A stretch of DNA of 64,000 nucleotides, from contig DALYDM010000001.1 of NCBI GenBank assembly GCA_031973235.1, positions 1 through 64,000 on the forward strand, read 5' to 3'. The translations under genes were made by a program, and so were the position numbers. Numbering within the stretch: position 1 is the stretch's first letter; each line of letters opens with the position of its first letter. This document shows, in pieces, positions 1 to 8,507 of the stretch. This DNA is from JAGOQQ01 sp031973235 (GTDB lineage Bacteria > Patescibacteriota > Minisyncoccia > Phycocordibacterales > UBA9973). A model generated the notes under the pieces. It worked only from the letters and a program-made list of their open reading frames with translations. It was not told the origin of the DNA and ran no database searches.

Positions 1-67
1 AGTCGCCAAGTGGTAAGGCAAGAGTCTGCAAAACTCTTATACGGCGGTTCGATTCCGCCCTAGACCT
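1..67 (+). tRNA. tRNA-Cys (GCA), 5' end cut by window edge
   Basis: The anticodon loop carries GCA between pairing arms (AGAGT/ACTCT). The T-arm is GGCGG-TTCGATT-CCGCC at 43-59, followed by the acceptor 3' strand 60-66 and discriminator U67, the usual base for tRNA-Cys. The first bases of the acceptor stem lie outside the window. No CCA is encoded. Confidence 0.9.
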
Positions 68-81
68 CAGTGTGCACAATA

Positions 82-162
82 GCCCGAGTGATGAAATGGT
101 AGACATAGGGGACTTAAAATCCCCGGCCGCAAGGCGTGTGGGTTCGAGTCCCACCCCGGGCA
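82..162 (+). tRNA. tRNA-Leu (TAA)
   Basis: Acceptor GCCCGAG pairs with CCCGGGC (155-161) with one A-C mismatch. Anticodon TAA sits in the loop between GGGGA and TCCCC. A long variable arm (GGCCGCAAGGC region) marks a class II tRNA. The T-arm is GTGGG/CCCAC and the discriminator is A162. It follows tRNA-Cys by 14 nt, so the two are probably co-transcribed. Confidence 0.95.
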
Positions 163-223
163 CATAATAGTAATTTAAAAAAACTGGTAAGTAAATTATT
201 AATAAACGCAATTATCTTTTAAA

Positions 224-457
224 ATGAACTACATTGAAGAAAAAATCAGAGTAAGAGGATATGAGTGTACAATTGAATTCGAACATGATGACCAAAATTA
301 TTTCCCTATTAAAATAAGTGTTTTTGTGAAAATAAAAGATGGAGAAGTTTGTCACTCTGAAATTTTCTCAAATGTAACTTTCGCTACAAAAGAAGATTGT
401 GTAAAGTTTTTAAGACAGGAGATAGAAAAATTTATTATTAATGACCTTGAGATATGA
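224..457 (+). CDS. Small hypothetical protein, 77 aa
   Basis: I do not recognise this protein. It is soluble-looking, with alternating charged and hydrophobic stretches suggesting beta strands in the first 50 residues and a C-terminal amphipathic helix. There is no signal peptide. Its TGA stop overlaps the ATG of the next gene (ATGA at 454-457), so the pair is probably translationally coupled. Use of TGA as the stop argues against UGA recoding in this genome. AT-rich codon use and the position just downstream of tRNA genes are consistent with acquired DNA, but that is inference. Confidence 0.6.
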   Translation: MNYIEEKIRVRGYECTIEFEHDDQNYFPIKISVFVKIKDGEVCHSEIFSNVTFATKEDCVKFLRQEIEKFIINDLEI

Positions 458-711
458 TAAAGAAAAAAGATAATCTGATAGAGATAGTTTTTTTAATTGT
501 AATTATATTCATAGTGATATTAATATCAAGACCAGAAGAAGAAAATGAAGTACGAGATAATAGCAATTTAACAATTGAAGAACGTGTTCAAGAGAAATAT
601 AATAATTCTGGAACTATTGACTGTACTGGAGTTAATATGAATAGCGATGAATGTCAATACTTAATAAACACGTCTACTGATGACAGTAGTGGAGGTTATC
701 CTTATCCCTAG
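454..711 (+). CDS. Small membrane-anchored hypothetical protein, 85 aa
   Basis: Residues about 9-26 form one hydrophobic helix after a lysine-rich start, so this is probably an N-terminally anchored protein. The rest is acidic and Asn/Ser/Thr-rich, with two Cys (in DCTG and ECQY) and a Ser/Gly/Tyr/Pro tail. It overlaps the preceding gene by 4 nt (ATGA). The function is unknown. The low-complexity exported tail resembles many short surface proteins, but no family is recognisable. Confidence 0.55.
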   Translation: MIKKKDNLIEIVFLIVIIFIVILISRPEEENEVRDNSNLTIEERVQEKYNNSGTIDCTGVNMNSDECQYLINTSTDDSSGGYPYP

Positions 712-747
712 AGATTATTTTAGTATTAACTGTGGATATAAAAATTC

Positions 748-1098
748 TTATTTCCCAATTTCCGCATCACTATCGCGGATTTGTTTTTCTAGGGATTCGA
801 TGTGTTGGCGATTCTTCTCACCGCGGTCGATTTCGATATCTATGAAAGGGATAGTTTTTGTTTGAAAATTTTTTCTAATGAATGCTCGAATTTCAGGGCG
901 TTTTCGTTTCAAGAATAGTACTGCAGTATTTTCTTCTTTTTCAGGAAATACTGTTATAAAAATTGTTCCTCTTTTTAGATCAGGAGAAATCGTGGCATCG
1001 GTAACAGAAATAAGCGATTGACGTGTCGCTTCGTGTTCAATATATGTCGCCACATATTTCATTAATTCTCCTCGTACTTTGTCTTGTCTGATACTCAT
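748..1098 (-). CDS. rbfA: Ribosome-binding factor A
   Basis: RbfA is a KH-like protein that binds the 30S subunit and helps mature the 5' end of 16S rRNA. At 116 aa the length is normal. The N-terminus (SIRQDKVRGELMKYVATYI) and the central LISVTDATISPDLKRGTIFI match the family's conserved opening and 'V..V..S.DL..A.V' strand. It starts 1 nt after the infB stop, so it is the last gene of the DUF4446-infB-rbfA operon; infB-rbfA is a classic bacterial order. The C-terminus is charged and probably disordered. Confidence 0.9.
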   Translation of the reverse strand: MSIRQDKVRGELMKYVATYIEHEATRQSLISVTDATISPDLKRGTIFITVFPEKEENTAVLFLKRKRPEIRAFIRKNFQTKTIPFIDIEIDRGEKNRQHIESLEKQIRDSDAEIGK

Positions 1099-1099
1099 G

Positions 1100-2605
1100 T
1101 TACTTAGTTACCATAATAAATGATTCAAGGTAGTCACCTGGAGCAATTTCATTTTTTGCCTCAACGAGAATACCACACTCGTTTCCTTCAAGGACTTCTT
1201 TTGATTTTATTTTTCCTTGCTCTACGCCAACTATCACACCTTCACCGATTTCAAAATCTCGTCGCATAATCTTCACTCTGTGACCTTGTGCAAGTTTACC
1301 TGATTCTACACGACCACCAATAACACGACGTTCTTTTGTTGCGCTAAATGTTTTGAGTACTTTTGTTTTTCCTACAACTTCAAGTACTTGCTTTCGTGGA
1401 CGTCTTTCCTCGATAAGTTCGGCGAGCATTTCTGTGAGTTTATAAATGATCGTGTATGTGTGAATTGGGATTTGAAGTGTTTCGTTCAAATCTTGAGCCT
1501 TCGCATCAATTTTTACATTGAACCCTACAATAAGCGCTTCTTTGTCGCCACTTACGAGTTTGAGATCGTTTTCACTAATTGATCCAACACCACGAGAAAT
1601 AATTTTGAAAGAAATTTCCGGAGTATTCATTTTGAGTACTTCTTTTTCTATTGCTTCTCCGGTGCCGACCACATCTGTTTTAATGATGAGTGGAATTAGT
1701 TTTGTAGAAGAAGAAAATACTTCTTTCTTGATTCCTGCATTTCCTGTACGTAGAAGTTCTTTGTATAGTGCGACAGCATTTTCAGCTTCCTTTTTTGTCT
1801 CGAATGTTTCAAAGTGTGATCCCACTGTAGGGACTTTGTCGAATCCAATGAGTCGTACTGGTGCACACATTGTTACTTCTGAAATGGTTTTACCAAGGAA
1901 ATCTTCCATGATTCTCGTAGTAACGATAGCATCTTCAACTACCATAAACATTCCTTTCTTGAGTGTTCCGTCTTTGATCACCATTGTAGCTGAGATTCCA
2001 CGTTTTGGATCCATGTTTGATTCAATCACGATTCCGCGCGCTGTTTTACTTGTGTCGCCAGTGAAATTTTCTAGATCTGCCACAAGTAGAATTGTGTCGA
2101 GAAGAGCGGGGATGTTTGTTCCCGCTTTTGCAGAAATTTCTACATACGGAATAGATCCTCCGTATCCTTCGAGGTAGACACCTTTTTCCATGAGTTCCAT
2201 TTTTGCTTTTTCAACATTTGCACCTGGGCGGTCAATTTTGTTGATTGCGACGAGATAGGGAACCTTGGCTTCAAGTATGGTGTTGAGTGCTTCGACAGTT
2301 TGAGCTTTTACTCCATCTTCAGCAGACACAATGAGTATTGCGATATCTGCAACAGACGCACCACGTTCACGCATACCAGAAAAAGCTGCATGTCCTGGTG
2401 TGTCAAGAAAAGTGATTTTTCGATTTTCACCTTTTTCATCTTTGTGAGTCACTTCATATGCAGAAAGATGCTGGGTGATTCCGCCAGCTTCGCCATCTAC
2501 AATATTTGATTTTCGGATGTAGTCCAATAGTGTTGATTTGCCATGGTCGATATGACCCATAATGACAACAACAGGAGGACGTACTGTGACTCCTTGAGTG
2601 TTCAT
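1100..2605 (-). CDS. infB: Translation initiation factor IF-2, minimal form
   Basis: IF-2 is the GTPase that delivers initiator tRNA and joins the ribosomal subunits. GTPase motifs are clear: G1 GHIDHGKST (17-25), G3 DTPGH (68-72), G4 NKID (122-125). Domains II, III and C2 (tRNA-binding beta barrel) follow, ending ...PGDYLESF. At 501 aa it is far shorter than the roughly 740-890 aa typical of the family, because the protein begins only about ten residues before the G domain and the whole N-terminal region is missing. G1 has Ile where most IF-2s have Val. It sits between a DUF4446 gene (11-nt gap) and rbfA. Confidence 0.95.
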   Translation of the reverse strand: MNTQGVTVRPPVVVIMGHIDHGKSTLLDYIRKSNIVDGEAGGITQHLSAYEVTHKDEKGENRKITFLDTPGHAAFSGMRERGASVADIAILIVSAEDGVKAQTVEALNTILEAKVPYLVAINKIDRPGANVEKAKMELMEKGVYLEGYGGSIPYVEISAKAGTNIPALLDTILLVADLENFTGDTSKTARGIVIESNMDPKRGISATMVIKDGTLKKGMFMVVEDAIVTTRIMEDFLGKTISEVTMCAPVRLIGFDKVPTVGSHFETFETKKEAENAVALYKELLRTGNAGIKKEVFSSSTKLIPLIIKTDVVGTGEAIEKEVLKMNTPEISFKIISRGVGSISENDLKLVSGDKEALIVGFNVKIDAKAQDLNETLQIPIHTYTIIYKLTEMLAELIEERRPRKQVLEVVGKTKVLKTFSATKERRVIGGRVESGKLAQGHRVKIMRRDFEIGEGVIVGVEQGKIKSKEVLEGNECGILVEAKNEIAPGDYLESFIMVTK

Positions 2606-2616
2606 AGTTTTGTGTA

Positions 2617-3072
2617 TTATTTTGGTAATGCGTTTTTGAATACTATTGATTCTTCTTCAGTAAGTTCGTATTCAGGTTGACCCTTTTTGATTGGTTTTGC
2701 AAATACAGACACTCTGTCTCGTGAATACAGACTTGAGATTACCACACCTGTACCTTCTTCATTTAAAAGTCCAACTGCAAAGCTTTGATTGCTTCCTTGG
2801 TCTTTGAATGGATTGAATCTGATAGTATCAATCCCACGGAGGCTTGTTCGGATTCGAGCGTCCATATTTTTGGCTCGGGAATCAAGATCTCTTTCGAGTG
2901 TGCTCAATGTGTCAATGTCTTTTCGAAGTCCAGCCATAACTTCTTCGAGGTCTTGAGCACGCTTGCCCTTGAAGACTTTTTTGAGTCGCTGTTCCATTCT
3001 TACAAGCCATATGATATTAATGACAAGTAGTACTATTGCCCCATAGAGGATAATTGATGTATTTGCTATCAT
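2617..3072 (-). CDS. DUF4446 family membrane protein
   Basis: This 151-aa protein has one N-terminal membrane helix (about 7-24), a charged coiled-coil segment (25-75) and a C-terminal domain with RFNPFKDQGSNQSFAVGLLN and VVISSLYSRD, typical of DUF4446. The family's function is unknown; it occurs in Firmicutes and many candidate-phyla genomes. It is first in the operon with infB and rbfA. The C-terminal half lies in the cytoplasm or outside depending on topology, which the sequence does not settle. Confidence 0.8.
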   Translation of the reverse strand: MIANTSIILYGAIVLLVINIIWLVRMEQRLKKVFKGKRAQDLEEVMAGLRKDIDTLSTLERDLDSRAKNMDARIRTSLRGIDTIRFNPFKDQGSNQSFAVGLLNEEGTGVVISSLYSRDRVSVFAKPIKKGQPEYELTEEESIVFKNALPK

Positions 3073-3124
3073 ATAGACATAGATTATAGTGTAAAATCAT
3101 CATTTGTGCAATAAATACAAACAT

Positions 3125-4381
3125 ATGGCAATAATTAAACCCAAAAAAGAAACTGCAAAAAAACCTAAGAAAAATGTCTATCTAGACTATGCATCCAATA
3201 CTCCAGTTGACCCTGGGGTTCTTGCTGTGATGAAAAAGGCAGGAGAGGAGTATTTTGGAAACCCGAGTGCGCTTCACAAGGATGGATTACGTGCAAAACA
3301 TGCTCTAAATACTGCACGTGCACAAGTTGCCAAAGTTTTTGATGTGCATAGTGATGAAATTATATTTTGTGGAAATGGCACAGAAAGCGACAATATGGCT
3401 TTGACAGGAGTAATAGAAGGATATTTGATAAAATCTGAAGATAAAACAAAAAATCCGCACATCATCATTTCTGCAATTGAACACTCAGCACTTATCGAGC
3501 CAGTAAAATTTTTACTTAGTACTGGAATCAATGTCACAATCCTTCCTGTTGATAAAGATGGCTTGGTCTCTCCGAAAAGTGTTCGAGATGCTCTGACCAA
3601 AGATACAATTTTTGTTTCGGTTATGTATGCAAATAATGAAATAGGCACCATCCAACCTATTGCAGAGATTGCAAAATCGATTAGACATTTCAAGAAGCAC
3701 AACAACATCACTGGTCCATATCCCGTATTTCACACAGATGCAACGCAGGCGGTAAATTATCTTCCGTTACGTGTTCCTCCGCTTGGTGTGGATATGCTTA
3801 CTTGTAATGGATCTAAAATATATGGCCCAAAGGGTGTGGGTATGCTCTATAAGAAAAGAAGTGTACCATTTTCAGGAATTACAAAAGGAGGTGATCAGGA
3901 ATTTGGTTTTCGTCCTGGTACAGAAAACATCCCAGGAATTCTCGGTTTTGCACATGCACTCTCGTTGGTTGAAAAATACAAAACAAAAGAAGTGAAGCGT
4001 CTCACTATACTTCACGAGTATGTAATAAAAGAAATCCAGAAGAATTTTCCAGGAGTTGAACTCAATGGGCATAAGACACTTCGGTTGCCAAACAATATTA
4101 ATATTACGTTTCCAGGAATTGAAAGCGACACACTTGTGATTGGGCTTGATGCAAAAGGTTTTAGTGTTTCTTCAAAAAGTGCATGCAAAGCAGGAGACGA
4201 ACATGCATCTCATGTTATAATGGCACTATCAAAGAAAGACAGTAGGCCAGAGGATGGAAGTCTCCGTATTACATTGGGACGTCAGACTGTAAAAAAAGAA
4301 TTGGTGAGTTTTGTGCGCGCATTGAAAGACGTTGTCGATCTTGCAAATCAATCAATCACGATTTTGAATAAAAGTCGTTAG
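3125..4381 (+). CDS. Cysteine desulfurase (NifS/IscS family)
   Basis: A PLP enzyme that removes sulfur from cysteine for Fe-S clusters or tRNA thiolation. Visible motifs are the N-terminal YLDYASNTPVD, IISAIEHSA (PLP-stacking His), NGSKIYGPKG (Schiff-base Lys, with Ser where SHK is usual) and SSKSACKAGD with the persulfide Cys. I start at ATG 3125 because an earlier in-frame ATG (3104) overlaps the promoter region and adds residues unlike the family. The Lys-rich opening (KPKKETAKKPKK) is an unusual extension. No IscU or MnmA gene is adjacent, so the acceptor is unknown. Confidence 0.9.
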   Translation: MAIIKPKKETAKKPKKNVYLDYASNTPVDPGVLAVMKKAGEEYFGNPSALHKDGLRAKHALNTARAQVAKVFDVHSDEIIFCGNGTESDNMALTGVIEGYLIKSEDKTKNPHIIISAIEHSALIEPVKFLLSTGINVTILPVDKDGLVSPKSVRDALTKDTIFVSVMYANNEIGTIQPIAEIAKSIRHFKKHNNITGPYPVFHTDATQAVNYLPLRVPPLGVDMLTCNGSKIYGPKGVGMLYKKRSVPFSGITKGGDQEFGFRPGTENIPGILGFAHALSLVEKYKTKEVKRLTILHEYVIKEIQKNFPGVELNGHKTLRLPNNINITFPGIESDTLVIGLDAKGFSVSSKSACKAGDEHASHVIMALSKKDSRPEDGSLRITLGRQTVKKELVSFVRALKDVVDLANQSITILNKSR

Positions 4382-4387
4382 CAATAT

Positions 4388-5122
4388 ATGGATATAAATG
4401 ATCTTACAAAAACACAATTAATTTTACTTGGATTATTGATTAGTTTTGTTACTGCTATTGTCACAGCAATCGCTGTAGTGTCGGTAATGGAACAAAATTC
4501 AGTTCCCGTAACACAAACAATCTATCAGGTGGTGAAAGATACACTTAATCCAAACTCTACACCAACTCCACCTGAGACACCTGTTGCGACACCTCTTTCA
4601 ACTAAAGAAATTGTTTCTAAGTACAAAGACGCAATCGGGATAGTTTATTCTGATGATCTGAAATCTTCATCACGTCCTATTGTTGCAATAGCAAATGGAA
4701 GATTGCTTTCATATATTGGTGAAGGAACCTTGCTTGAGCTTAAAAAAGAATACACTTCACTTGTCGCCGGTGTGGAATCGAAGATACCCGCAGTTTCGAC
4801 TCTTGAGAGGATGATGTATTTTGAAACTGCAAAGAAGATTACATCTGAGAAAATTGTTTCGTTTGACGCAGTACTCCCACAACCTGGAGATGAATTGTAT
4901 GTTATTGAGGGTAATCCAGTATCGTTTGACAAAGTGTATGTGAAATCTGTCAGTGCGGATGATGCATATGGAAATCGAATTGAGCTAACATCAATTCCAC
5001 GCATGCATTCTGGTGCGCTTGTGGTGACCAAAGAAGGGAATGCACTCGGAATTCTCCTGACCACAGACACTACGGGGCTTGTCGTTTTCGGTGCTGATCT
5101 CAAAAAGCATTTCGGATTTTAG
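4388..5122 (+). CDS. Membrane-anchored trypsin-like (HtrA-type) relic
   Basis: A membrane helix (about 11-34) is followed by a Thr/Pro linker (51-70) and a domain of about 170 aa. Near the end, HSGALVV (207-213) and GNALGILL resemble the serine motif and next strand of trypsin/HtrA proteases (GNSGGPLV...GEVVGI), with Ser208 in the nucleophile position. I see no His or Asp in the usual catalytic places; the only His residues are 207 and 241. It may be an inactive protease fold or a strongly diverged peptidase. It lies 6 nt after the desulfurase gene. Confidence 0.5.
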   Translation: MDINDLTKTQLILLGLLISFVTAIVTAIAVVSVMEQNSVPVTQTIYQVVKDTLNPNSTPTPPETPVATPLSTKEIVSKYKDAIGIVYSDDLKSSSRPIVAIANGRLLSYIGEGTLLELKKEYTSLVAGVESKIPAVSTLERMMYFETAKKITSEKIVSFDAVLPQPGDELYVIEGNPVSFDKVYVKSVSADDAYGNRIELTSIPRMHSGALVVTKEGNALGILLTTDTTGLVVFGADLKKHFGF

Positions 5123-5125
5123 TGT

Positions 5126-5153
5126 TTGACAATTTTTAATAAAATTATATAAT
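5126..5153 (+). promoter_or_regulatory. clpB promoter, consensus -35/-10
   Basis: TTGACA at 5126-5131, 16-bp spacer, TATAAT at 5148-5153. The ATG follows only 9 nt after the -10 box, so the 5' leader can be only a few bases. No CIRCE-type inverted repeat is seen. Confidence 0.8.
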
Positions 5154-5162
5154 CACACTACT

Positions 5163-7859
5163 ATGATGCCTCCATTCAATCACTTTACATCAAAAGCAAA
5201 AGAAGCAATCAGAAAGGCTCACGAACTCGCAATCGAGCGAGGTCAAAACCACGTGAATTCATTTCATTTACTTACAGCACTCCTTCTTCAAGAGGAGTCT
5301 ATGGTGCTTTCTATTATTGAGCGATTAGAAATTGACTCAATGCTTTTGACTGACTCAGTTCTTGAAAACATCGAAGCTCCAGAATCAAAAGCAAACAACA
5401 TCACATCTCCTTCATATCAGCTTTATCTTACACCTGACCTCGCACAGGTAATTGAAACATCAAGCAAGGTTGCAGGATATTTGAAAGACGAGTTTGTATC
5501 AACTGAACATATTTTTGTAGCACTTCTTGAAGTACCAAGCGATGCAAAGGAATTGCTTTCTCGATTTCGAATTAACAAAGACCAAGTATTGAAAATTGTT
5601 GAAGAGTTCAAATCTCAAAATATTTCAGATACGAATTCACCAAAGAAATTTCGTGTGCTTACAAAATACACTCGCAACCTCACAAAGCTAGCACGAGAAG
5701 ATAAGCTTGACCCAGTGATAGGCCGAGATACTGAAATCATGCGTATTATGCAGATACTTTCACGTCGGACCAAGAACAATCCGATTTTGATTGGTGAGCC
5801 TGGCACAGGAAAAACTGCAGTAGTAGAAGGTCTCGCTCAACGTATTGCAAAGGGCGATGTTACAGAATCTTTGAAAGATAAAGAGCTTGTGTCTCTTGAT
5901 TTGGGTTCACTTATTGCAGGTACAAAGTATCGTGGTGAATTTGAAGAAAGATTGAAATCTCTGATGAAGGAAATCGAGCGTGCAGACGGAAAGATAATTC
6001 TATTCATCGATGAAATACATACTATTGTTGGAGCAGGTGCGTCAGAAGGATCACTTGATGCATCAAACATGTTGAAGCCTGCACTTTCACGCGGAGAACT
6101 TCGTGCTATTGGTGCAACAACTCTCAAAGAATATCAAAAGCATATCGAGAAAGACCCAGCACTTGCTCGAAGATTTCAGCCTGTGTATGTAGAAGAACCA
6201 TCACCAGAAGATGCGACTGCAATTTTGCGTGGACTCAAAGAAAAATATGAACTCTATCATGGAGTGCGTATTACAGATGACGCAATACAGTCTGCGGTCA
6301 ATCTTTCTGTGCGATATATTACAAATCGAAACCTTCCAGACAAAGCAGTAGATTTGATTGACGAGGCTGCCTCAGCACTTCGCATCGCTCTTGAAAACAA
6401 GCCACCAATTCTCGAAGAAGCACATCGCAAAATTATGCGACTTGAAATCGAGAAGGAAGCACTGAAAAAAGAAGTTGAAATGTCTGACAAAGAAGACAAA
6501 GAAACCAAAAATCGAATTAAAGATATCGACAAAGAGATTGCAAATCACAAAGAGAAAACTCGTGAGATAGAACTCAAATGGCAAAATGAGAAATCTACTG
6601 TGACAGAAATCCGTGCAATCAAAAAGGATCTTGATGCGCTTAGAATCGAAGCTGAACAAGCAGAAATGCGTGCGGATCTTGCTCGTGCAGCCGAGATTCG
6701 TTATGGCAAAATTCCAACACTTACAAAGGATCTTGATGGAAAGCTTGGACGACTTAAAAAACTTCAAAAGTCTCGTCGTATTCTCAAAGAAGAAATTACT
6801 AGTGAAGATATTGCTGAAGTGGTAGCACGATGGACAGGAATTCCTCTTGCAAAAATGCTTGAAGAAGAACGCGCAAAACTTGCACGCATGGAACAAGAAC
6901 TCACCAAGCGAGTAGTAGGACAAAACGAAGCAATAGCTAAAATATCAGATGTAATTCGACGATCACGAGCGGGAATCGCAGACCCAAATCGTCCAATTGG
7001 TTCATTTATTTTCTTGGGTCCAACCGGTGTAGGAAAAACTGAACTTACCAAGGCTCTCGCACAATTCCTCTTCAATGATGACAAAGCGCTCATTCGAGTA
7101 GACATGTCTGAATACATGGAGCGACACAGTGTATCGAAGCTTGTGGGTTCACCACCAGGATATGTGGGTCACGATGAATCAGGACAACTCACTGAAGCGG
7201 TGCGACATCGTCCATACTCAGTGATACTCTTTGATGAAATTGAGAAGGCTCATCCAGAAGTATTCAACATACTTCTCCAAGTGCTTGATGAGGGACGACT
7301 CACTGATGCGAAGGGAAGAGTGGTCAATTTCCGAAATGCAGTTATTATTCTCACCTCAAACATTGGTTCACGTCATATCGAAAAGATGGAAACAATTGGA
7401 TTCAATACCAATACTCCAAGTGATGATTATGTCCACACCAAAGAAAAGGTAATGGAAAGTCTCAAGGATCACTTCAGGCCAGAATTTTTGAATCGTCTTG
7501 ATGAAATAATTCTCTTCGACATTCTTTCACTACAATCAATTCGAAACATTGTTGAAATCCGAATTGAACAAGTAAGAGCACGATTGCTCGCAAAAGATAT
7601 TGCGCTTCAAATTACTGATGATGCACTCGAATTGCTTGGTAAAGAAGGATACAATCCTCACTATGGCGCAAGACCGCTCAATCGTTTGATTCAAACAAAG
7701 ATACTTAATCCTGTGGCATCACACATTATCACCAAGGGTGCAGAGAAGGGTGATGTGGTGTATGTATCAGTCAAAGATGGCGCACTCCATATTGATACGC
7801 GTAGATCAAAGACCAAAAGTCCAATTGCAAAAACAAGAAGCAAGAAGGAGTCGATGTAA
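5163..7859 (+). CDS. clpB: ATP-dependent disaggregase ClpB
   Basis: ClpB is a hexameric AAA+ chaperone that extracts proteins from aggregates together with DnaK. The order is Clp N-domain with two repeats (about 5-150), AAA1 with Walker A GEPGTGKT (211-218), a long coiled-coil middle domain (about 410-540, containing AEIRYGKIPTL and ARWTGIPL), and AAA2 with Walker A GPTGVGKT (about 619-626) and the SPPGYVGHDESG pore loop. The full-length M-domain distinguishes ClpB from ClpA and ClpC. At 898 aa it is slightly longer than usual, owing to a basic Lys/Ser-rich tail. ATG 5166 is an equally possible start. Confidence 0.95.
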   Translation: MMPPFNHFTSKAKEAIRKAHELAIERGQNHVNSFHLLTALLLQEESMVLSIIERLEIDSMLLTDSVLENIEAPESKANNITSPSYQLYLTPDLAQVIETSSKVAGYLKDEFVSTEHIFVALLEVPSDAKELLSRFRINKDQVLKIVEEFKSQNISDTNSPKKFRVLTKYTRNLTKLAREDKLDPVIGRDTEIMRIMQILSRRTKNNPILIGEPGTGKTAVVEGLAQRIAKGDVTESLKDKELVSLDLGSLIAGTKYRGEFEERLKSLMKEIERADGKIILFIDEIHTIVGAGASEGSLDASNMLKPALSRGELRAIGATTLKEYQKHIEKDPALARRFQPVYVEEPSPEDATAILRGLKEKYELYHGVRITDDAIQSAVNLSVRYITNRNLPDKAVDLIDEAASALRIALENKPPILEEAHRKIMRLEIEKEALKKEVEMSDKEDKETKNRIKDIDKEIANHKEKTREIELKWQNEKSTVTEIRAIKKDLDALRIEAEQAEMRADLARAAEIRYGKIPTLTKDLDGKLGRLKKLQKSRRILKEEITSEDIAEVVARWTGIPLAKMLEEERAKLARMEQELTKRVVGQNEAIAKISDVIRRSRAGIADPNRPIGSFIFLGPTGVGKTELTKALAQFLFNDDKALIRVDMSEYMERHSVSKLVGSPPGYVGHDESGQLTEAVRHRPYSVILFDEIEKAHPEVFNILLQVLDEGRLTDAKGRVVNFRNAVIILTSNIGSRHIEKMETIGFNTNTPSDDYVHTKEKVMESLKDHFRPEFLNRLDEIILFDILSLQSIRNIVEIRIEQVRARLLAKDIALQITDDALELLGKEGYNPHYGARPLNRLIQTKILNPVASHIITKGAEKGDVVYVSVKDGALHIDTRRSKTKSPIAKTRSKKESM

Positions 7860-7865
7860 GAAAAA

Positions 7866-7889
7866 CCCGCCAGAAGGCGGGTTTTTTTT
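7866..7889 (+). terminator. Rho-independent terminator after clpB
   Basis: CCCGCC-AGAA-GGCGGG stem followed by eight T. The A-run on the other side makes it usable in both directions, for the convergent gene as well. Confidence 0.9.
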
Positions 7890-7901
7890 GTATTGCTACA
7901 C

Positions 7902-8441
7902 TTAAAGGAAAAACTTGGCTTTTAGAAATTTTGTGAATGAGTGCATTTCATGACGAGCCATTTTAAACGATTCCAGTCTATCGTATTTCGATTGAGATTC
8001 AATAAAATATCCAGAAAGACTTTGAATACGTAATTCTCCTTGAGTGTGTGGCGTTACCAGTATTTTATTAATAGGCGCTACTTGTCTTTTTTTGTAAAAT
8101 TCATCAAGTAGTTTTGCTATACCGAGCATAACCGGCTGACATTTTTTAAGACTTTTTCTTTTAAGAAGTTTTCTTTGATTGTAGTTTATTTTGCTCAGGT
8201 CCACATTTTCAGTCGAGTAAACAATAGTTACCCAAGGAAATGGTAGACCCTTCTTAAGTAATTTTCCAGATTTGCCGATGTGTCCCTCACAAGACATTTT
8301 TGTTTTAAATCCAAGAGCATTCAACGCAATAACTGTCTCAATGATTCCTTTGTCTATCGGCATACCGAGTTTGTCGGTTGTTATTTTGAATCTTTGGGAA
8401 ATTTGTTCCCATCTTTTCATTTTAAGAGTGCTTTTTCCCAT
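7902..8441 (-). CDS. Hypothetical protein with SCEGH motif, 179 aa
   Basis: I cannot assign a function. The first half carries GMPIDKGIIETVIALNALGF, then TKMSCEGHI (about 53-61) and PFPWVTIVY. This Cys-Glu-x-His core, followed by a Pro-rich strand, recurs in uncharacterised bacterial and phage proteins and could be a metal or active site. The C-terminal half is Lys-rich and helical. There is no signal peptide or membrane segment. It has its own strong promoter (8457-8484) and stands alone, convergent with clpB. Confidence 0.6.
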   Translation of the reverse strand: MGKSTLKMKRWEQISQRFKITTDKLGMPIDKGIIETVIALNALGFKTKMSCEGHIGKSGKLLKKGLPFPWVTIVYSTENVDLSKINYNQRKLLKRKSLKKCQPVMLGIAKLLDEFYKKRQVAPINKILVTPHTQGELRIQSLSGYFIESQSKYDRLESFKMARHEMHSFTKFLKAKFFL

Positions 8442-8456
8442 GTCATATTTTTTTAA

Positions 8457-8484
8457 ATAATAACATATTAAAAATTTATGTCAA
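8457..8484 (-). promoter_or_regulatory. Promoter of the SCEGH gene
   Basis: On the minus strand, TTGACA (8479-8484) and an extended -10, TG-T-TATTAT (8457-8462), are separated by 16 bp. The leader to the ATG at 8441 is short and contains no Shine-Dalgarno sequence. Confidence 0.7.
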
Positions 8485-8507
8485 CAAAACATGAAAGGGA
8501 ATACAAG

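Noticed and set aside
1518..2177. Long open frame (about 219 codons) on the plus strand inside infB
   Set aside because: Ser-rich antisense shadow of a clear IF-2 gene; no family signal and no promoter.
6372..6923. 183-codon minus-strand frame inside clpB
   Set aside because: Phe/Cys-rich composition typical of antisense to Lys/Glu-rich coiled coil.
5163..7859. ClpC or ClpA instead of ClpB
   Set aside because: The long middle domain with AEIRYGKIPTL and the AAA2 sequence fit ClpB, and no ClpP-binding loop is seen.
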